Shown here one piece after another: positions 9,622 through 19,288 of a DNA stretch of 64,000 bases (within the stretch, counting starts at the first letter, position 1; each line of letters begins with the position of its first letter). Position numbers and translations under genes: made by a program. The notes beneath the pieces are model-generated. The model was not told where the DNA came from, searched no databases, and worked only from the letters and a program-made list of their open reading frames with translations. Source of the stretch: Myxococcaceae bacterium (GTDB lineage Bacteria > Myxococcota > Myxococcia > Myxococcales > Myxococcaceae). Location: positions 1 through 64,000 of the forward strand of contig JAIBBQ010000009.1 of NCBI GenBank assembly GCA_019694595.1, in the 5' to 3' direction.

Positions 9622-12191
9622 CAGCGAGGATCCTTGTCCCGGTACCGGTACATCGTCTCGCCGTCCGGAAGCGTCTCGCTCCCGAAAAGCACCAGCCCTC
9701 GCTCGTGCAGCGAGCGTCGCAGCGAGTGCATGAGGCCGTTCAGGCGGCCCGGGTTCTTCTTCAGGAGCTTCGCCAGCTCGCTCGCACGCGCCGAGCCATT
9801 CTCGCGCAGGAGCACCAGGACCGCCTTCTCGTCGTTCGACAGCTTCGCGAGCGCCTCGGCGGGCACAGGCAGCCCGGCCGCCTTGTCGGCCGGGTCGAAC
9901 AGGGACATCTGCGGCCGCGGCGGAGTCACGTTCGGCGTCGGCGTGACGAGAGGAGGGAGTACCGGCTTGGGCGACGCGAGCACGGGCACCGCCAGCGAGC
10001 CACCGCCGAACCACCACGCAGGCTCATCCGGCTGGAGCCCGTCGCGCACCAGCCACCCCATGGGCACGACCATCTCCTCCAGCGAACAGCCGCCATGGAA
10101 GCCGACCTGGGGCCCACCGAGGTACGCCCCCATCTTCCACGCGAACGCCCGACGCGCCGGAGGCCCGCCGAGAGACTTCACGTCGATCTCCAAGAAGCCC
10201 TCAGGCGCGCGCTCGCCGGGCCCCAGTGTGAGGTACCGCGGCGTCTGCCCCGCGCCAGCACGAAGCGTCTTGTCGACCCACGGGCTGTGCCCGTGGTCTG
10301 CGGTCACGAGCACCTTGCGTCCCGAGCGCAGCGCGCGGTGAAGCGCCGGCTTGAATCCAGCGATGTCCTCCGGCGAGGGGCGCCACGCAGTGCCCGTGTT
10401 CGCCGAGCCAATCTGATCGTCGACCGCGTTGAACACCGTCGCCACGACCTCGAGGTCTTCGTCTGCAAGTGCCGAGAGCAGCGCCTGCCCACCATCGGCG
10501 AGATCTCTCTTGAGGAACAGCCGCCGAGTTCGGCTCACGAGCGCATCGTTCTGCTTGAAGCGAGCCGGGTCCGTCTTCGCCTCGTCCTGGTCGCGGAAGA
10601 CGGTCTCCGCAACGAGCGGGTCCTGCGGCAACTGCCCCAGAAAGATCGACCCGCGCGCATGGCTCGTCACCGTAGGCAACGGAGACAGCCCTTGGAGGCC
10701 GATCACCCGGCCCTCCCGATCGGCCGAGAGCCCGACGGGGAACGTCGCGTCTTGTCCGAGCGCCTCCAGGAGCTCGAGGAAGACCGGATAGCTGCACCCA
10801 TCCAGAACGATAACGAACAACTTCTCTTTGGCGCTCGAGCTCCAGGTCGGCGCGACCACCCGCTTCCAGAGGCGATGCAGGGGGATGACGCCTTCCGCGT
10901 GCAGCGCTGCCTCGTAGTCGGCGGCGAGCGTGGTGGCGAAGTGCAGGTTCTGCCGGTCCCGGCGTTCCCGCGCGCGGGCGAGCACCTGCTGCGACTCGGC
11001 ATGGAAGTGAGCCGAGCTCGAGAGAGCACGCCGAAGCTGAGTCATGGCGAGATCGAGGAATGCGCCGTGGCGCTGGTACTCCTTCACCTGCTCGACGATG
11101 TCCTGCTGCAGCGCCAGCGGCTGGTCGAGCGCGCGTGACACGCGGGCGAGCGCTTCGATGACACCCAGGTCGGACTTGTTGAGCTTCGCCGCTCCGTGGC
11201 TGTGCAGCCAGGCGATCTCTGCAGCCCTAATGGGCTTCCCCTCTGCGGCCTGCGCGGCGAGCTGGTGGCAGCGATCCGAGAAGGCGAGCGGCAGCACCCG
11301 GCTGGTCTGCAGCTGACTCGGCGTAAGATTCTCTCGCCCCCTGCGATCGGCCTGTGAGAGCAGCGACGCACCAGCGTCACCAAGCACCGAGAGCGTCTCC
11401 CCTGCGAGCTCCGATAGAACGCGACGGAGGATGCGGCGATCGAGTTCAAGCGGCGCCTCGGCCGCCGCGGCCCACAACAGGCCCCATGCAGGTTTCGGCA
11501 ACTCGACCGAGTCGACGGTGAGCACCGCCCCAACGATCACCAGCTCGCGCAGCCGCTGCTCCGGCGCGGCGAGCGCCCAGGCCAACAACCGGCCCTCATC
11601 ACCATGAAGCCGCGGCAGCGCATCGCGAACCAGCAGGGAGACGTCGTTCGACCAATCGGGCGGCGCCTGCACCCACGCTGCGAGCAGTTGTGCTGGCGTT
11701 CGCGTTCGCACCTGCTCGCCTACGCTGACGTCGACGAGGAGCTCTGTGAGCAGCTGTCGATCGATGACGGTCGGCAACGTGCGTTTGTGGAGCAACTTGC
11801 TGATGCGCTCGAGATGATCAAGTGCGAGCTGCTGCAGGTGCGGCGCGTCGGCACCGATGACGCGCACACCGAGCACGAGCTCAAGCACGTCGTTGATCGC
11901 CAGCGCGTGTACTCGCTGGTCCTTCGCGCGGCGCACGACATCGGGCGCCGCCTGGATCTTTCGTGCGACCTCCTCGGGCAGCACGGCGATCAGCGGCGCG
12001 CCCTTCGCCTTCCACAGCAGGTGTCGCAGCCCCAGCTCCGAGGTGACCCGCTGGACGGCGTACTGCGCGCCGCCGCTATCGAGGCGATCCGGCAGTTGCT
12101 CCAGCCCCTCCCCGTCGAGGACGAGGACGAAGGTCTCGGGCCCGCGCGAGCGGTTCAGCACGTGATTGAGCAGGAGATTAGCGGTGCTCAC
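9621..12191 (-). CDS. pglZ: BREX phosphatase-fold protein PglZ
   Basis: An 856-residue protein with an alkaline-phosphatase superfamily (PglZ) domain: metal-site motifs FVIVLDGCS in the middle and TADHGHSPW toward the C-terminus. PglZ is the signature protein of all BREX systems. The start is GTG at 12191, overlapping the pglY stop (GTGA). The last about 73 residues are a winged-helix domain shared with the next gene. An N-terminal region (residues 1-150) with VLVLDGEG resembles a second, truncated copy of the fold start, but this is uncertain. Confidence 0.93.
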   Translation of the reverse strand: MSTANLLLNHVLNRSRGPETFVLVLDGEGLEQLPDRLDSGGAQYAVQRVTSELGLRHLLWKAKGAPLIAVLPEEVARKIQAAPDVVRRAKDQRVHALAINDVLELVLGVRVIGADAPHLQQLALDHLERISKLLHKRTLPTVIDRQLLTELLVDVSVGEQVRTRTPAQLLAAWVQAPPDWSNDVSLLVRDALPRLHGDEGRLLAWALAAPEQRLRELVIVGAVLTVDSVELPKPAWGLLWAAAAEAPLELDRRILRRVLSELAGETLSVLGDAGASLLSQADRRGRENLTPSQLQTSRVLPLAFSDRCHQLAAQAAEGKPIRAAEIAWLHSHGAAKLNKSDLGVIEALARVSRALDQPLALQQDIVEQVKEYQRHGAFLDLAMTQLRRALSSSAHFHAESQQVLARARERRDRQNLHFATTLAADYEAALHAEGVIPLHRLWKRVVAPTWSSSAKEKLFVIVLDGCSYPVFLELLEALGQDATFPVGLSADREGRVIGLQGLSPLPTVTSHARGSIFLGQLPQDPLVAETVFRDQDEAKTDPARFKQNDALVSRTRRLFLKRDLADGGQALLSALADEDLEVVATVFNAVDDQIGSANTGTAWRPSPEDIAGFKPALHRALRSGRKVLVTADHGHSPWVDKTLRAGAGQTPRYLTLGPGERAPEGFLEIDVKSLGGPPARRAFAWKMGAYLGGPQVGFHGGCSLEEMVVPMGWLVRDGLQPDEPAWWFGGGSLAVPVLASPKPVLPPLVTPTPNVTPPRPQMSLFDPADKAAGLPVPAEALAKLSNDEKAVLVLLRENGSARASELAKLLKKNPGRLNGLMHSLRRSLHERGLVLFGSETLPDGETMYRYRDKDPR

Positions 12192-15100
12192 GCCTCGCCC
12201 TCGCCCACGACGATCGTGATGCGCTTCTTCTCCACCTTCGCCAGCTCCGCGCGCAGCGTGTTGATGAACGCGTCGACCGATGCGGCGTCACTGGGAACCA
12301 CATCAGCACGAAGCATCAACCGCGCTGGAGCGGGCAAGGGCGGGGGCACCTTCGTCGCGGTTCCTGGTCCCTGCGGTGGCGGAGGCACCACTTCGACCAA
12401 TCGCCTCGTGAGCCTCCGAGCCTTTTCATTCCACTCGCGGACCCACTCACGCGTCAGCGGCTGCTCGACCTGCCGAGCAGCGAGCCGCGCATTAAGCGCC
12501 CCCAGGTGCAACGAGAACTCGCCAGCGAGCGTCGGGTGTTGCCGCCCGCCCTCGATGAGGGTCCGGCTGTGTCGGTCGAGGTCCGTCACCGCTTCCAGCA
12601 TTGAGCTCGCCTGCTGCACGACGATGCGGAATGGATCAGCCGGCTCATCTGCCCACGCAGTGAGCAGGTCCGAGAGCACCTTGAAGCTGTCCGTCGTATG
12701 CTGTGCGAGCGCGGCGAGCCGCTGGCTGGCCACTCCGAGTTCCTTCACCCGTTCGCCCTGCTCTGCGCCCAGCTCTACAAGCCGTTGGTGGAGCGACTGA
12801 AGCACGCCGCGCCGCGCCTTCCCGGCCTCAGCCAGGTCACGCGCCGAGGCGTCCTGCGACTGAAGCGACCGGTGCACCGACGGCCGGGCGAGCCCGAACA
12901 GCACGTGACCGAGATCGCGCACGCGGCCCCACTCAGCGCTGCCCAGCAGCTTCCCGCGCTGCAGGCGCAGCCGCTGGGACGCCGACATGTTGAAGCCCAC
13001 CTCCACCGTCTCGCCCGTGGCCTCGTCGATGGCTCGGTGGTCACGCCGGCAGAGGAAGTTCAGAAACAGCTCGATGAGGAGCGGCTGAAAGCCGTACTGC
13101 TCACGCAGGTGCTCAGCGACGGCGGTCCACGAGACCGAGTCGGCGTCGGAGCGCTGGAGCACATCCTTGATGTACCGGCTGTCGAGTCGCAGCGAGGCCT
13201 TGGTCTGGCCGACGTTGACCAGTTCGAGCGGCTTGGCGAGCGCATTGAGCACGCGCCCAGTCTCCTCGTCATAAGCCACCGACACGCCCTGCTCCCCAGC
13301 GCTGAGCATCCATTCCAGCAAGCACTGCAGGTCGGCCTTTTTCGGCTCGGCAGTGAAGAGCGGATGCTGCGGGTAGCGGCGGTCCATCAGCGCCGCAGTG
13401 ATGTGCTCGAGGTTCTCGAACAGCGTCTCGCGGGGTCGCGCAGAGTCGACGCCGTTAACGAGCGGGAAGAACTCGCCCTCCTTCACGTACACGCGAAGGA
13501 GCAGCGCATCGAGGTCATCCGCGAGCATCTTCTCGCGCGCGACGGCGTTCTCGAGGAGCTTCGTGCGGTCCTGCTTCCCAAACGTCTCGAGCAGGTCCTC
13601 CTGCCCCGCCTCAGAACGAAGGTACCGGACGGCGGCGAGCTCGGTAATGATCGCCAGCTCGCCGTCGGTGAAGTGGCGCGGCAGCCAGCAGACGGTGTGC
13701 AGGTTGCCCTTCTTCTTCCGGGCGGTTACCGCACGCATGCGGTCTTCGTCGACGGTGCGCCCGGGCTCGTCCCACGGGTAGTCGATGAGTACGGCAAAGG
13801 CGTCCTCTGGCGGCTCAAAGTCCTGTTGCGACATCTCGCGCACATTGTTGAGCTTGATGCGGCCGCGACGACGCGTCTTGCGCCAGAGCAGGGTCCAGTC
13901 CCCTTCGTTCGGCCCGCCGTCCTCGAAGCCCTTGGCGCCGTCGAGATCGAGCGCCTTTCGTAGCGCGCCCCAGAACGTCCGGAAGCGAGTCGAAAGATTG
14001 TCGACCTTCGACTGCGCGCGCTTGAGTACCTCGCCGAGGCTGACGCGCCCGAGCACGTAGGTGACCTGCGCCGTCTTGTCGGTGCCGACGATCTGCAGGT
14101 CTGGCAGCCGTGTCGACAACGCACGAAGGTCGGTCTGCGCAATGCGGACCTGGGTTCGGAAGCTCTCTCCTTCGACATCGGCGGTATTGAGCTGCACGAG
14201 CCGCTCGATGGTGAGACCCGATCCGGCAAGCCGCGTAGACACTGCCCCGAGGAGGACCGTCTTCACGTGATGCTGGAGCGCGGTCTTGCGCTCCGGCGTA
14301 AAGTCGGCACCCAGCTCCACGGCGAGCTGGTCGATTGTCGGCTCGAGGCGCAGGTAGTACGCGTGGTGAATCTCCTGCATCAGCTCGATCTTCTTGCTCG
14401 CCTCGACGCCAGCACGCGTGAAGATGGCTGAGAACGCAGAGCCGACCGGAATGAAAGCCCCGAGCGGAAGGTCGGGGTTGTGCACGACGAGCAGCTCGTA
14501 GAGGAGCCGCAGCGCCGAGCGCTCGCGCTGCATGAGCGAGGTCACGTCGACCAGCATCTCAATGAGCGCGGGGTGGAACGGGTAGACGTCCTTCAGGTAC
14601 GCGCTGTCCCCGTTCGCGAGCAACGCCTTCCACACCTTGTCGTGTTTCTCGGCGAGCGCGGCGACGGCGGCGTCGATGGCCTTCGGGTCCCTCGGCCGGA
14701 GCACGCGGCCACGCACGATGTGGCGCAGCTCGACGTCTTCGAGGTTCGTGACCTCGAAGCGCTGGGCCTGGTGATTGATGTGCTCGTAGATCTGCTTGTC
14801 GTCGGCGAGGTCGGGGAAGAACTCGCTCAAGCTGCGCTGGCGCGCGACGAAGACGAAGATCGGCGCGGCTCGCTGGCCCTTGTCGTGGTCGACGATCATC
14901 GTGAGGTTGTTGATCTCCTGGATGAACTCGCGCCCCGACTTCTCTGCGAGCCAGAGAACGAACTCGTCGACCATGAGCACGATGCCACCGAAGCCTTGCG
15001 CCTTCGCATGGGCGGCCATGCGCTTGAGGCCTTCACTCCACTTGGGGTCGATGCCGGCGTCGGCGAGGTTGCGCCCCTTGTGCTGCAGCCAGGCCTTCGC

Positions 15101-15733
15101 GAACGACTCGCGCGCGGTGATGGAGCCGGCGGCGATGGCCTCGAACTCCTCCTTGCTGCCGACGATCCCGGCGCTCTCGAGCTTCTTCCAGACGACGTCG
15201 CCGTACTCCTGCGCCTCGCGGCGGGCCTCGGCGAAGACGGCGTCGAGGTTGAGAAACTCGAAGGTGGCCTTGTCGCGGCGTGCGAGTGCCGCATTGAAGG
15301 CGTCGTAGACGGCGCGGTCGAAGCCGGTGGTGCGGCCGCGCGTCGAGAGCATGTGTAGCCGCACGACGAGGAGCCCGGCCTTCTCGAGCCACGCCTGGTG
15401 CTCGCCCTTCTTGAGCAGTGGACCAAACTTCGCCCACGCCTCGGGCACGTTCTCGAGGACGGCGGCGAGCATGGACATGAAGTGCGACTTGCCGCTGCCG
15501 AAGCTGCCGTGGATGAAGCGGCCGTACTCCTCGCCGCGGGAATAGACTTGCTTCATCTTGTCGAGGATGAGCGGCAGCTCCTTCTCCACGGAGGGGGTGA
15601 CGACGTAGTCGCTGACAAGGTTCTTAAACTCCTCCGACGCGCGGTCGGCCTCGCGCAGGCGCACCACGAAGCCCATCGAGGTGAGCTCGTTGGCGGGCTT
15701 GAGGTCGAAGACATCCTTGATGGTCTTGCTCAT
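12188..15733 (-). CDS. pglY: BREX type 2 ATPase PglY
   Basis: An 1,181-residue P-loop protein. Walker A is GSFGSGKS at 76-83 and the likely Walker B is GIVLMVDEFVLW near residue 240. PglY is the large BREX-2 ATPase, the counterpart of BrxC in type 1. The ATG at 15733 overlaps the pglX stop (ATGA); the frame is open further upstream to 15955, but that part lies inside pglX and begins with low-complexity Arg/Ala residues, so the overlap start is preferred. The C-terminal third is helical and charged. It is expected to assemble with PglZ and PglX. Confidence 0.93.
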   Translation of the reverse strand: MSKTIKDVFDLKPANELTSMGFVVRLREADRASEEFKNLVSDYVVTPSVEKELPLILDKMKQVYSRGEEYGRFIHGSFGSGKSHFMSMLAAVLENVPEAWAKFGPLLKKGEHQAWLEKAGLLVVRLHMLSTRGRTTGFDRAVYDAFNAALARRDKATFEFLNLDAVFAEARREAQEYGDVVWKKLESAGIVGSKEEFEAIAAGSITARESFAKAWLQHKGRNLADAGIDPKWSEGLKRMAAHAKAQGFGGIVLMVDEFVLWLAEKSGREFIQEINNLTMIVDHDKGQRAAPIFVFVARQRSLSEFFPDLADDKQIYEHINHQAQRFEVTNLEDVELRHIVRGRVLRPRDPKAIDAAVAALAEKHDKVWKALLANGDSAYLKDVYPFHPALIEMLVDVTSLMQRERSALRLLYELLVVHNPDLPLGAFIPVGSAFSAIFTRAGVEASKKIELMQEIHHAYYLRLEPTIDQLAVELGADFTPERKTALQHHVKTVLLGAVSTRLAGSGLTIERLVQLNTADVEGESFRTQVRIAQTDLRALSTRLPDLQIVGTDKTAQVTYVLGRVSLGEVLKRAQSKVDNLSTRFRTFWGALRKALDLDGAKGFEDGGPNEGDWTLLWRKTRRRGRIKLNNVREMSQQDFEPPEDAFAVLIDYPWDEPGRTVDEDRMRAVTARKKKGNLHTVCWLPRHFTDGELAIITELAAVRYLRSEAGQEDLLETFGKQDRTKLLENAVAREKMLADDLDALLLRVYVKEGEFFPLVNGVDSARPRETLFENLEHITAALMDRRYPQHPLFTAEPKKADLQCLLEWMLSAGEQGVSVAYDEETGRVLNALAKPLELVNVGQTKASLRLDSRYIKDVLQRSDADSVSWTAVAEHLREQYGFQPLLIELFLNFLCRRDHRAIDEATGETVEVGFNMSASQRLRLQRGKLLGSAEWGRVRDLGHVLFGLARPSVHRSLQSQDASARDLAEAGKARRGVLQSLHQRLVELGAEQGERVKELGVASQRLAALAQHTTDSFKVLSDLLTAWADEPADPFRIVVQQASSMLEAVTDLDRHSRTLIEGGRQHPTLAGEFSLHLGALNARLAARQVEQPLTREWVREWNEKARRLTRRLVEVVPPPPQGPGTATKVPPPLPAPARLMLRADVVPSDAASVDAFINTLRAELAKVEKKRITIVVGEGEA

Positions 15734-18700
15734 GACTCCTCGGCCTCTTCGGGGTCTGCGGTCTTCGTCTTCCTCTTGGCGGGGGGCTTCTTCGCGGCCT
15801 TGGCGGCGCGGCTCTTGGGCGGCGGGAATCGCTGGCCCCAATCGGCAACAAGCTCGGGGCTGGGGCCGTTCGGGCCAACGAGCGCTTGGAGCTCGGCCTT
15901 GAAGCGGGCCGCGACTGCGGGGTCCTCGCGCGCGACGTCGGGGAGCAGGCGCCACGCGCTGTCCAGCAGGCCGATCCGGTCGGCGAGTGCGATGTCCTGG
16001 TCCTCGAGCGTCTCGTCGATGGTGAGGATGGCCCTAACACGCTGCGTGGGCGTCCAGCCGGCCCATCCATAGAGGGTCTCGACGCCAGTGCGGCCTGGAA
16101 CTTCGGTGAGAGCGATGAAGCGCTCCTTTGGCACGTCGAGCTTTCCGCGAAGCTGCCAATACTCCGGCCTCAGATAGTCCGTGTTCGCGTAGTTCGGAGG
16201 CACCTCGGGCACTATCTTCTCTCCGGCGTCAGCTCGCGTTTGTTCAGTCCAGGTACGCTCCCAGGCTTTTCGTTTGGCAAATCCGGCCAGCGTGTAGATG
16301 TGCAGAGGGTGCTGCGGAACGGATTCCGCCTGCAGCACCTGTGCGACAAGCTGGGCGAGATTGAAGTCGCGACGGTCCGCCAGAACCTCACACACCGCCA
16401 GCGCGCTATTGTCGTGCTGGAGAGCGGCGACCAAATGTTCAAGCGAGAAGTATCGATTTCTTTCGCGCGCAACATCCTCCACGCGCTGGGCAAGCCACGC
16501 GCTCAGAGCCGTCTTTGTCTTATCAAGGAAGGTCCTATCGTATCGGCCGAATACCCCCTGCGTCCCTCGCCACAACCGCTTGTTGATCGGGCTCTCAATC
16601 AGCCCGAGAAAGCGGTCGGATTCGATGAGCCTCCGACGGCGAGCGTACTCATTGGCGACCCGTGGCGAGATATCATCCGGCGGCTTGCCGTCGGCCCATG
16701 CGAACGGCCTTGAGTCTGGATGAACTTCGCACTCATCCAACAGCGCCGTACTCTCAAGAGGAACCAAGCCGGTTAGGCGATAGACCTCCCAGTCGAGTTC
16801 TTCTTGCCAAAACACCATGCGAAGGAAAGCGCTCAGCTCCCTTTGCGCAGCGTCTCTCAGCGCGGCGGCCAGCGCATTTGAAGATGCGAGAGCGTCCCTG
16901 CGAGCGAGCACGCTAGTCGGAAGTTGATTCGTGCGCTCAGTGGCAAGGGCGTCGATGGTTGCCGCAATCCTACTGACGGAGCTTTCGGCAAGTCCGCGCG
17001 GCACCGGAAACGCGTTCAGCCCCGTAGCGGCGAACTCGTACCGATTGTTCTCGGGCATTAGTCCAGCCTTCGAAATGTCAGATGTTGCAGAACCCTTCGG
17101 ATAAAAGACCTGCTTCATCCAAAAACATGCGGTCGAAGAATTCAACACACCCACAAGCGCGAGGTGCATCTTCTCATTCACACCCCTTGACAGCTTGATG
17201 ATAGGAGCACTCTGCTTGAACACCCTTCCGCCACGATCGAGCACGAAGTGATTGTGAGTGGCGACAAAGGCAAACGTGATCGACAACTGAGTGCGCAACT
17301 TCGATGCCGTGAATCGCCCGTATTCGTACCATCTCAGGCCGTCCTCGACCTTTGTTCTCCCCCCGAACATCTTGTTGTTGGAGAGGCGGGTCTTATACGG
17401 AAGGAGCCATGCCTCGAGTTTGGTGCCGGCAACTGACTCCAGAACATTCAAGGCGTTATCGTAGGGAAAGACTGCGACATCCGTTGGCGCGGTGGTCCAA
17501 TCCCGAATGAGATCACCCTCGACCATGGCGCGGCGTTGTTCCACCGGAATGCCGTGGCGCACAAGCACTGCTTCGGGTGCAATAAATGCGTCGTCTTCAA
17601 GCGTAAAGCACGTGATGCCGATGCTCTCTGACTGCTTCCCGAGCGTCGACTCCGCCGCCATCTCGATTTTCTGTTTGAGTTCAGCAGCGCCACCGCCGCC
17701 GAGACTCCATGGATGAGCATTCAGGGTACTTCGAGAAACATCGGCAACGCTAATGTAATCATTGTCGAAACCAAGAGAAGCCCAGCGCGTCTCGATGCTT
17801 CTCCAAACCTCGCCATGCGCCGGATCACTTGGAGTGCCACTCTCGCCGCGCTTGCCGAGCACAGCGCGCACGGAATCGCCGACCGGCGTTCGGCATCGAC
17901 CAAAGAGCAGAACAGTGGGAGTCGAGTGGAACGGAATGTATGCCTGCGCGGCGTCGACGACGAGCGTCAGATCCTGACCCGCGAGCACCTTCTCGATGAG
18001 CGCCTTCCCAAAATCGCGCTTAGTAAAGTTGTTGCTGGTAATGATGCCCACGAAGCCATCCTTCTCGGCGAGTTGAAAACAGCGCTCTGTAAACGGCGCC
18101 CCAAGTGAGTACTTGCCGGTCGCGGAGACGTAGCGGCGGTCCTTGCCGATGAGTTCGCGGTGGTACGCCTTTCGCATCTCGTCGCGTTCGAGAATGTACG
18201 GCGGGTTCGCGACCACAGCGTGGAAGCGAATTTCGTAGACCTTTCTGAGCGCAAAGCGAACGTCTGACCTGGTCAGCTCCGCTCGCGGCCGCTCCACCGC
18301 CGGTTCGAACAACCCGAACTGTAGCGGCGGCTTCACCTCATCCCGCTCCACCTGCTCGAGCCCGTCCGCCCAGTAGACGTGTGGATGGAAGGCCGATGCC
18401 CCTTCTAGCGTCGTCACGCCCGCCAGTTCCGCGGCCGTCATTATGAGCCGCGCTCGCGCGAGCCCGCACGCGTAGTCGTTCAGGTCCACGCCAACGACAC
18501 GCGCCAGAGCATGCAGCACGACATCCATCTTCGACCAATCCGTATGCTTCTCCGTCGTCGCAGCGACCAGCCGTTTGAGCCCGTCGATTAGGAAGTGCCC
18601 AGACCCGCACGACGGATCCAACATCCTCACTGTGTCGGCGCCGAACTCCTCGACCGCCGGCGTCAGTGTCCGGTCGAGAATGAACGCGCGTACAAAATCG

Positions 18701-19278
18701 GGCGTCTGGCAGAGCGCGAACCGGTCCTTCACCACCGGATCGAGCTCCTGGTACAGGTCGCCCATCAGCTCGCCCTCGAAGCGCTCCTCCGCGAAGCTCC
18801 AGTAGGCCCCCGTGTCCGCGTCCTTGTGCCGCCAGAAGGCGATGAGCTCGCGCGACAGCTCGTCCGCCGGCAACGCCAGCTCCGCCGGCTGAGGGCTGAA
18901 CAGCTCCGGCAAGCCGCCGTTGGGGCTCGCGAGGTCCCGGTAGATCCACTTGAGGAACGCCGTCTCGCCGAGGTGCGGCGCCAGCTTCTCGAACAGGTGC
19001 TGCGCCTCGAGGTCGAGCAGCCGCCCCGGGCTCACCAGCCCCCGGTCCTCCAAGACGCGCACGTAGACCGACTTGAGCACCCAGAGCACCGCCGCGCGGC
19101 GCGACAGCACGTCCGTCCAGACGTCGAAGTCCTCGCCCACCTTCTCGTCCTGGTGGAGCCGCAGCGCCGCTTCCCGCGCAACGCCCGGCGTCCGCATCTT
19201 CACGCGCAGGTCCGCGGCGATCTTCGCCACCAACTTGCTCAGGGCCGACGTCAGCTTCAACCGATCAGCAGGCTTCAT
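15730..19278 (-). CDS. pglX: BREX N6-adenine DNA methyltransferase PglX
   Basis: An 1,182-residue gamma-class adenine methyltransferase. Motif I is DPSCGSGHF at 221-229 and the catalytic NPPY is at 358-361. PglX marks host DNA so that BREX acts only on foreign DNA. The ATG is 10 bp after the pglW stop, with a GAGAGAG purine stretch just before it. The gene is mosaic: by hand count the line 18961-19020 is 70% GC, while 17101-17160, in the middle of the gene, is 45%. The low-GC part probably holds the target-recognition domain and may have been exchanged. The methylation site cannot be predicted. Confidence 0.94.
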   Translation of the reverse strand: MKPADRLKLTSALSKLVAKIAADLRVKMRTPGVAREAALRLHQDEKVGEDFDVWTDVLSRRAAVLWVLKSVYVRVLEDRGLVSPGRLLDLEAQHLFEKLAPHLGETAFLKWIYRDLASPNGGLPELFSPQPAELALPADELSRELIAFWRHKDADTGAYWSFAEERFEGELMGDLYQELDPVVKDRFALCQTPDFVRAFILDRTLTPAVEEFGADTVRMLDPSCGSGHFLIDGLKRLVAATTEKHTDWSKMDVVLHALARVVGVDLNDYACGLARARLIMTAAELAGVTTLEGASAFHPHVYWADGLEQVERDEVKPPLQFGLFEPAVERPRAELTRSDVRFALRKVYEIRFHAVVANPPYILERDEMRKAYHRELIGKDRRYVSATGKYSLGAPFTERCFQLAEKDGFVGIITSNNFTKRDFGKALIEKVLAGQDLTLVVDAAQAYIPFHSTPTVLLFGRCRTPVGDSVRAVLGKRGESGTPSDPAHGEVWRSIETRWASLGFDNDYISVADVSRSTLNAHPWSLGGGGAAELKQKIEMAAESTLGKQSESIGITCFTLEDDAFIAPEAVLVRHGIPVEQRRAMVEGDLIRDWTTAPTDVAVFPYDNALNVLESVAGTKLEAWLLPYKTRLSNNKMFGGRTKVEDGLRWYEYGRFTASKLRTQLSITFAFVATHNHFVLDRGGRVFKQSAPIIKLSRGVNEKMHLALVGVLNSSTACFWMKQVFYPKGSATSDISKAGLMPENNRYEFAATGLNAFPVPRGLAESSVSRIAATIDALATERTNQLPTSVLARRDALASSNALAAALRDAAQRELSAFLRMVFWQEELDWEVYRLTGLVPLESTALLDECEVHPDSRPFAWADGKPPDDISPRVANEYARRRRLIESDRFLGLIESPINKRLWRGTQGVFGRYDRTFLDKTKTALSAWLAQRVEDVARERNRYFSLEHLVAALQHDNSALAVCEVLADRRDFNLAQLVAQVLQAESVPQHPLHIYTLAGFAKRKAWERTWTEQTRADAGEKIVPEVPPNYANTDYLRPEYWQLRGKLDVPKERFIALTEVPGRTGVETLYGWAGWTPTQRVRAILTIDETLEDQDIALADRIGLLDSAWRLLPDVAREDPAVAARFKAELQALVGPNGPSPELVADWGQRFPPPKSRAAKAAKKPPAKRKTKTADPEEAEES

Positions 19279-19288
19279 GACTCTCTCT

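Noticed and set aside
15734-15955. Extension of PglY to an upstream start
   Set aside because: It would overlap pglX by over 220 bp with low-complexity residues; the ATGA overlap start at 15733 matches the other junctions.
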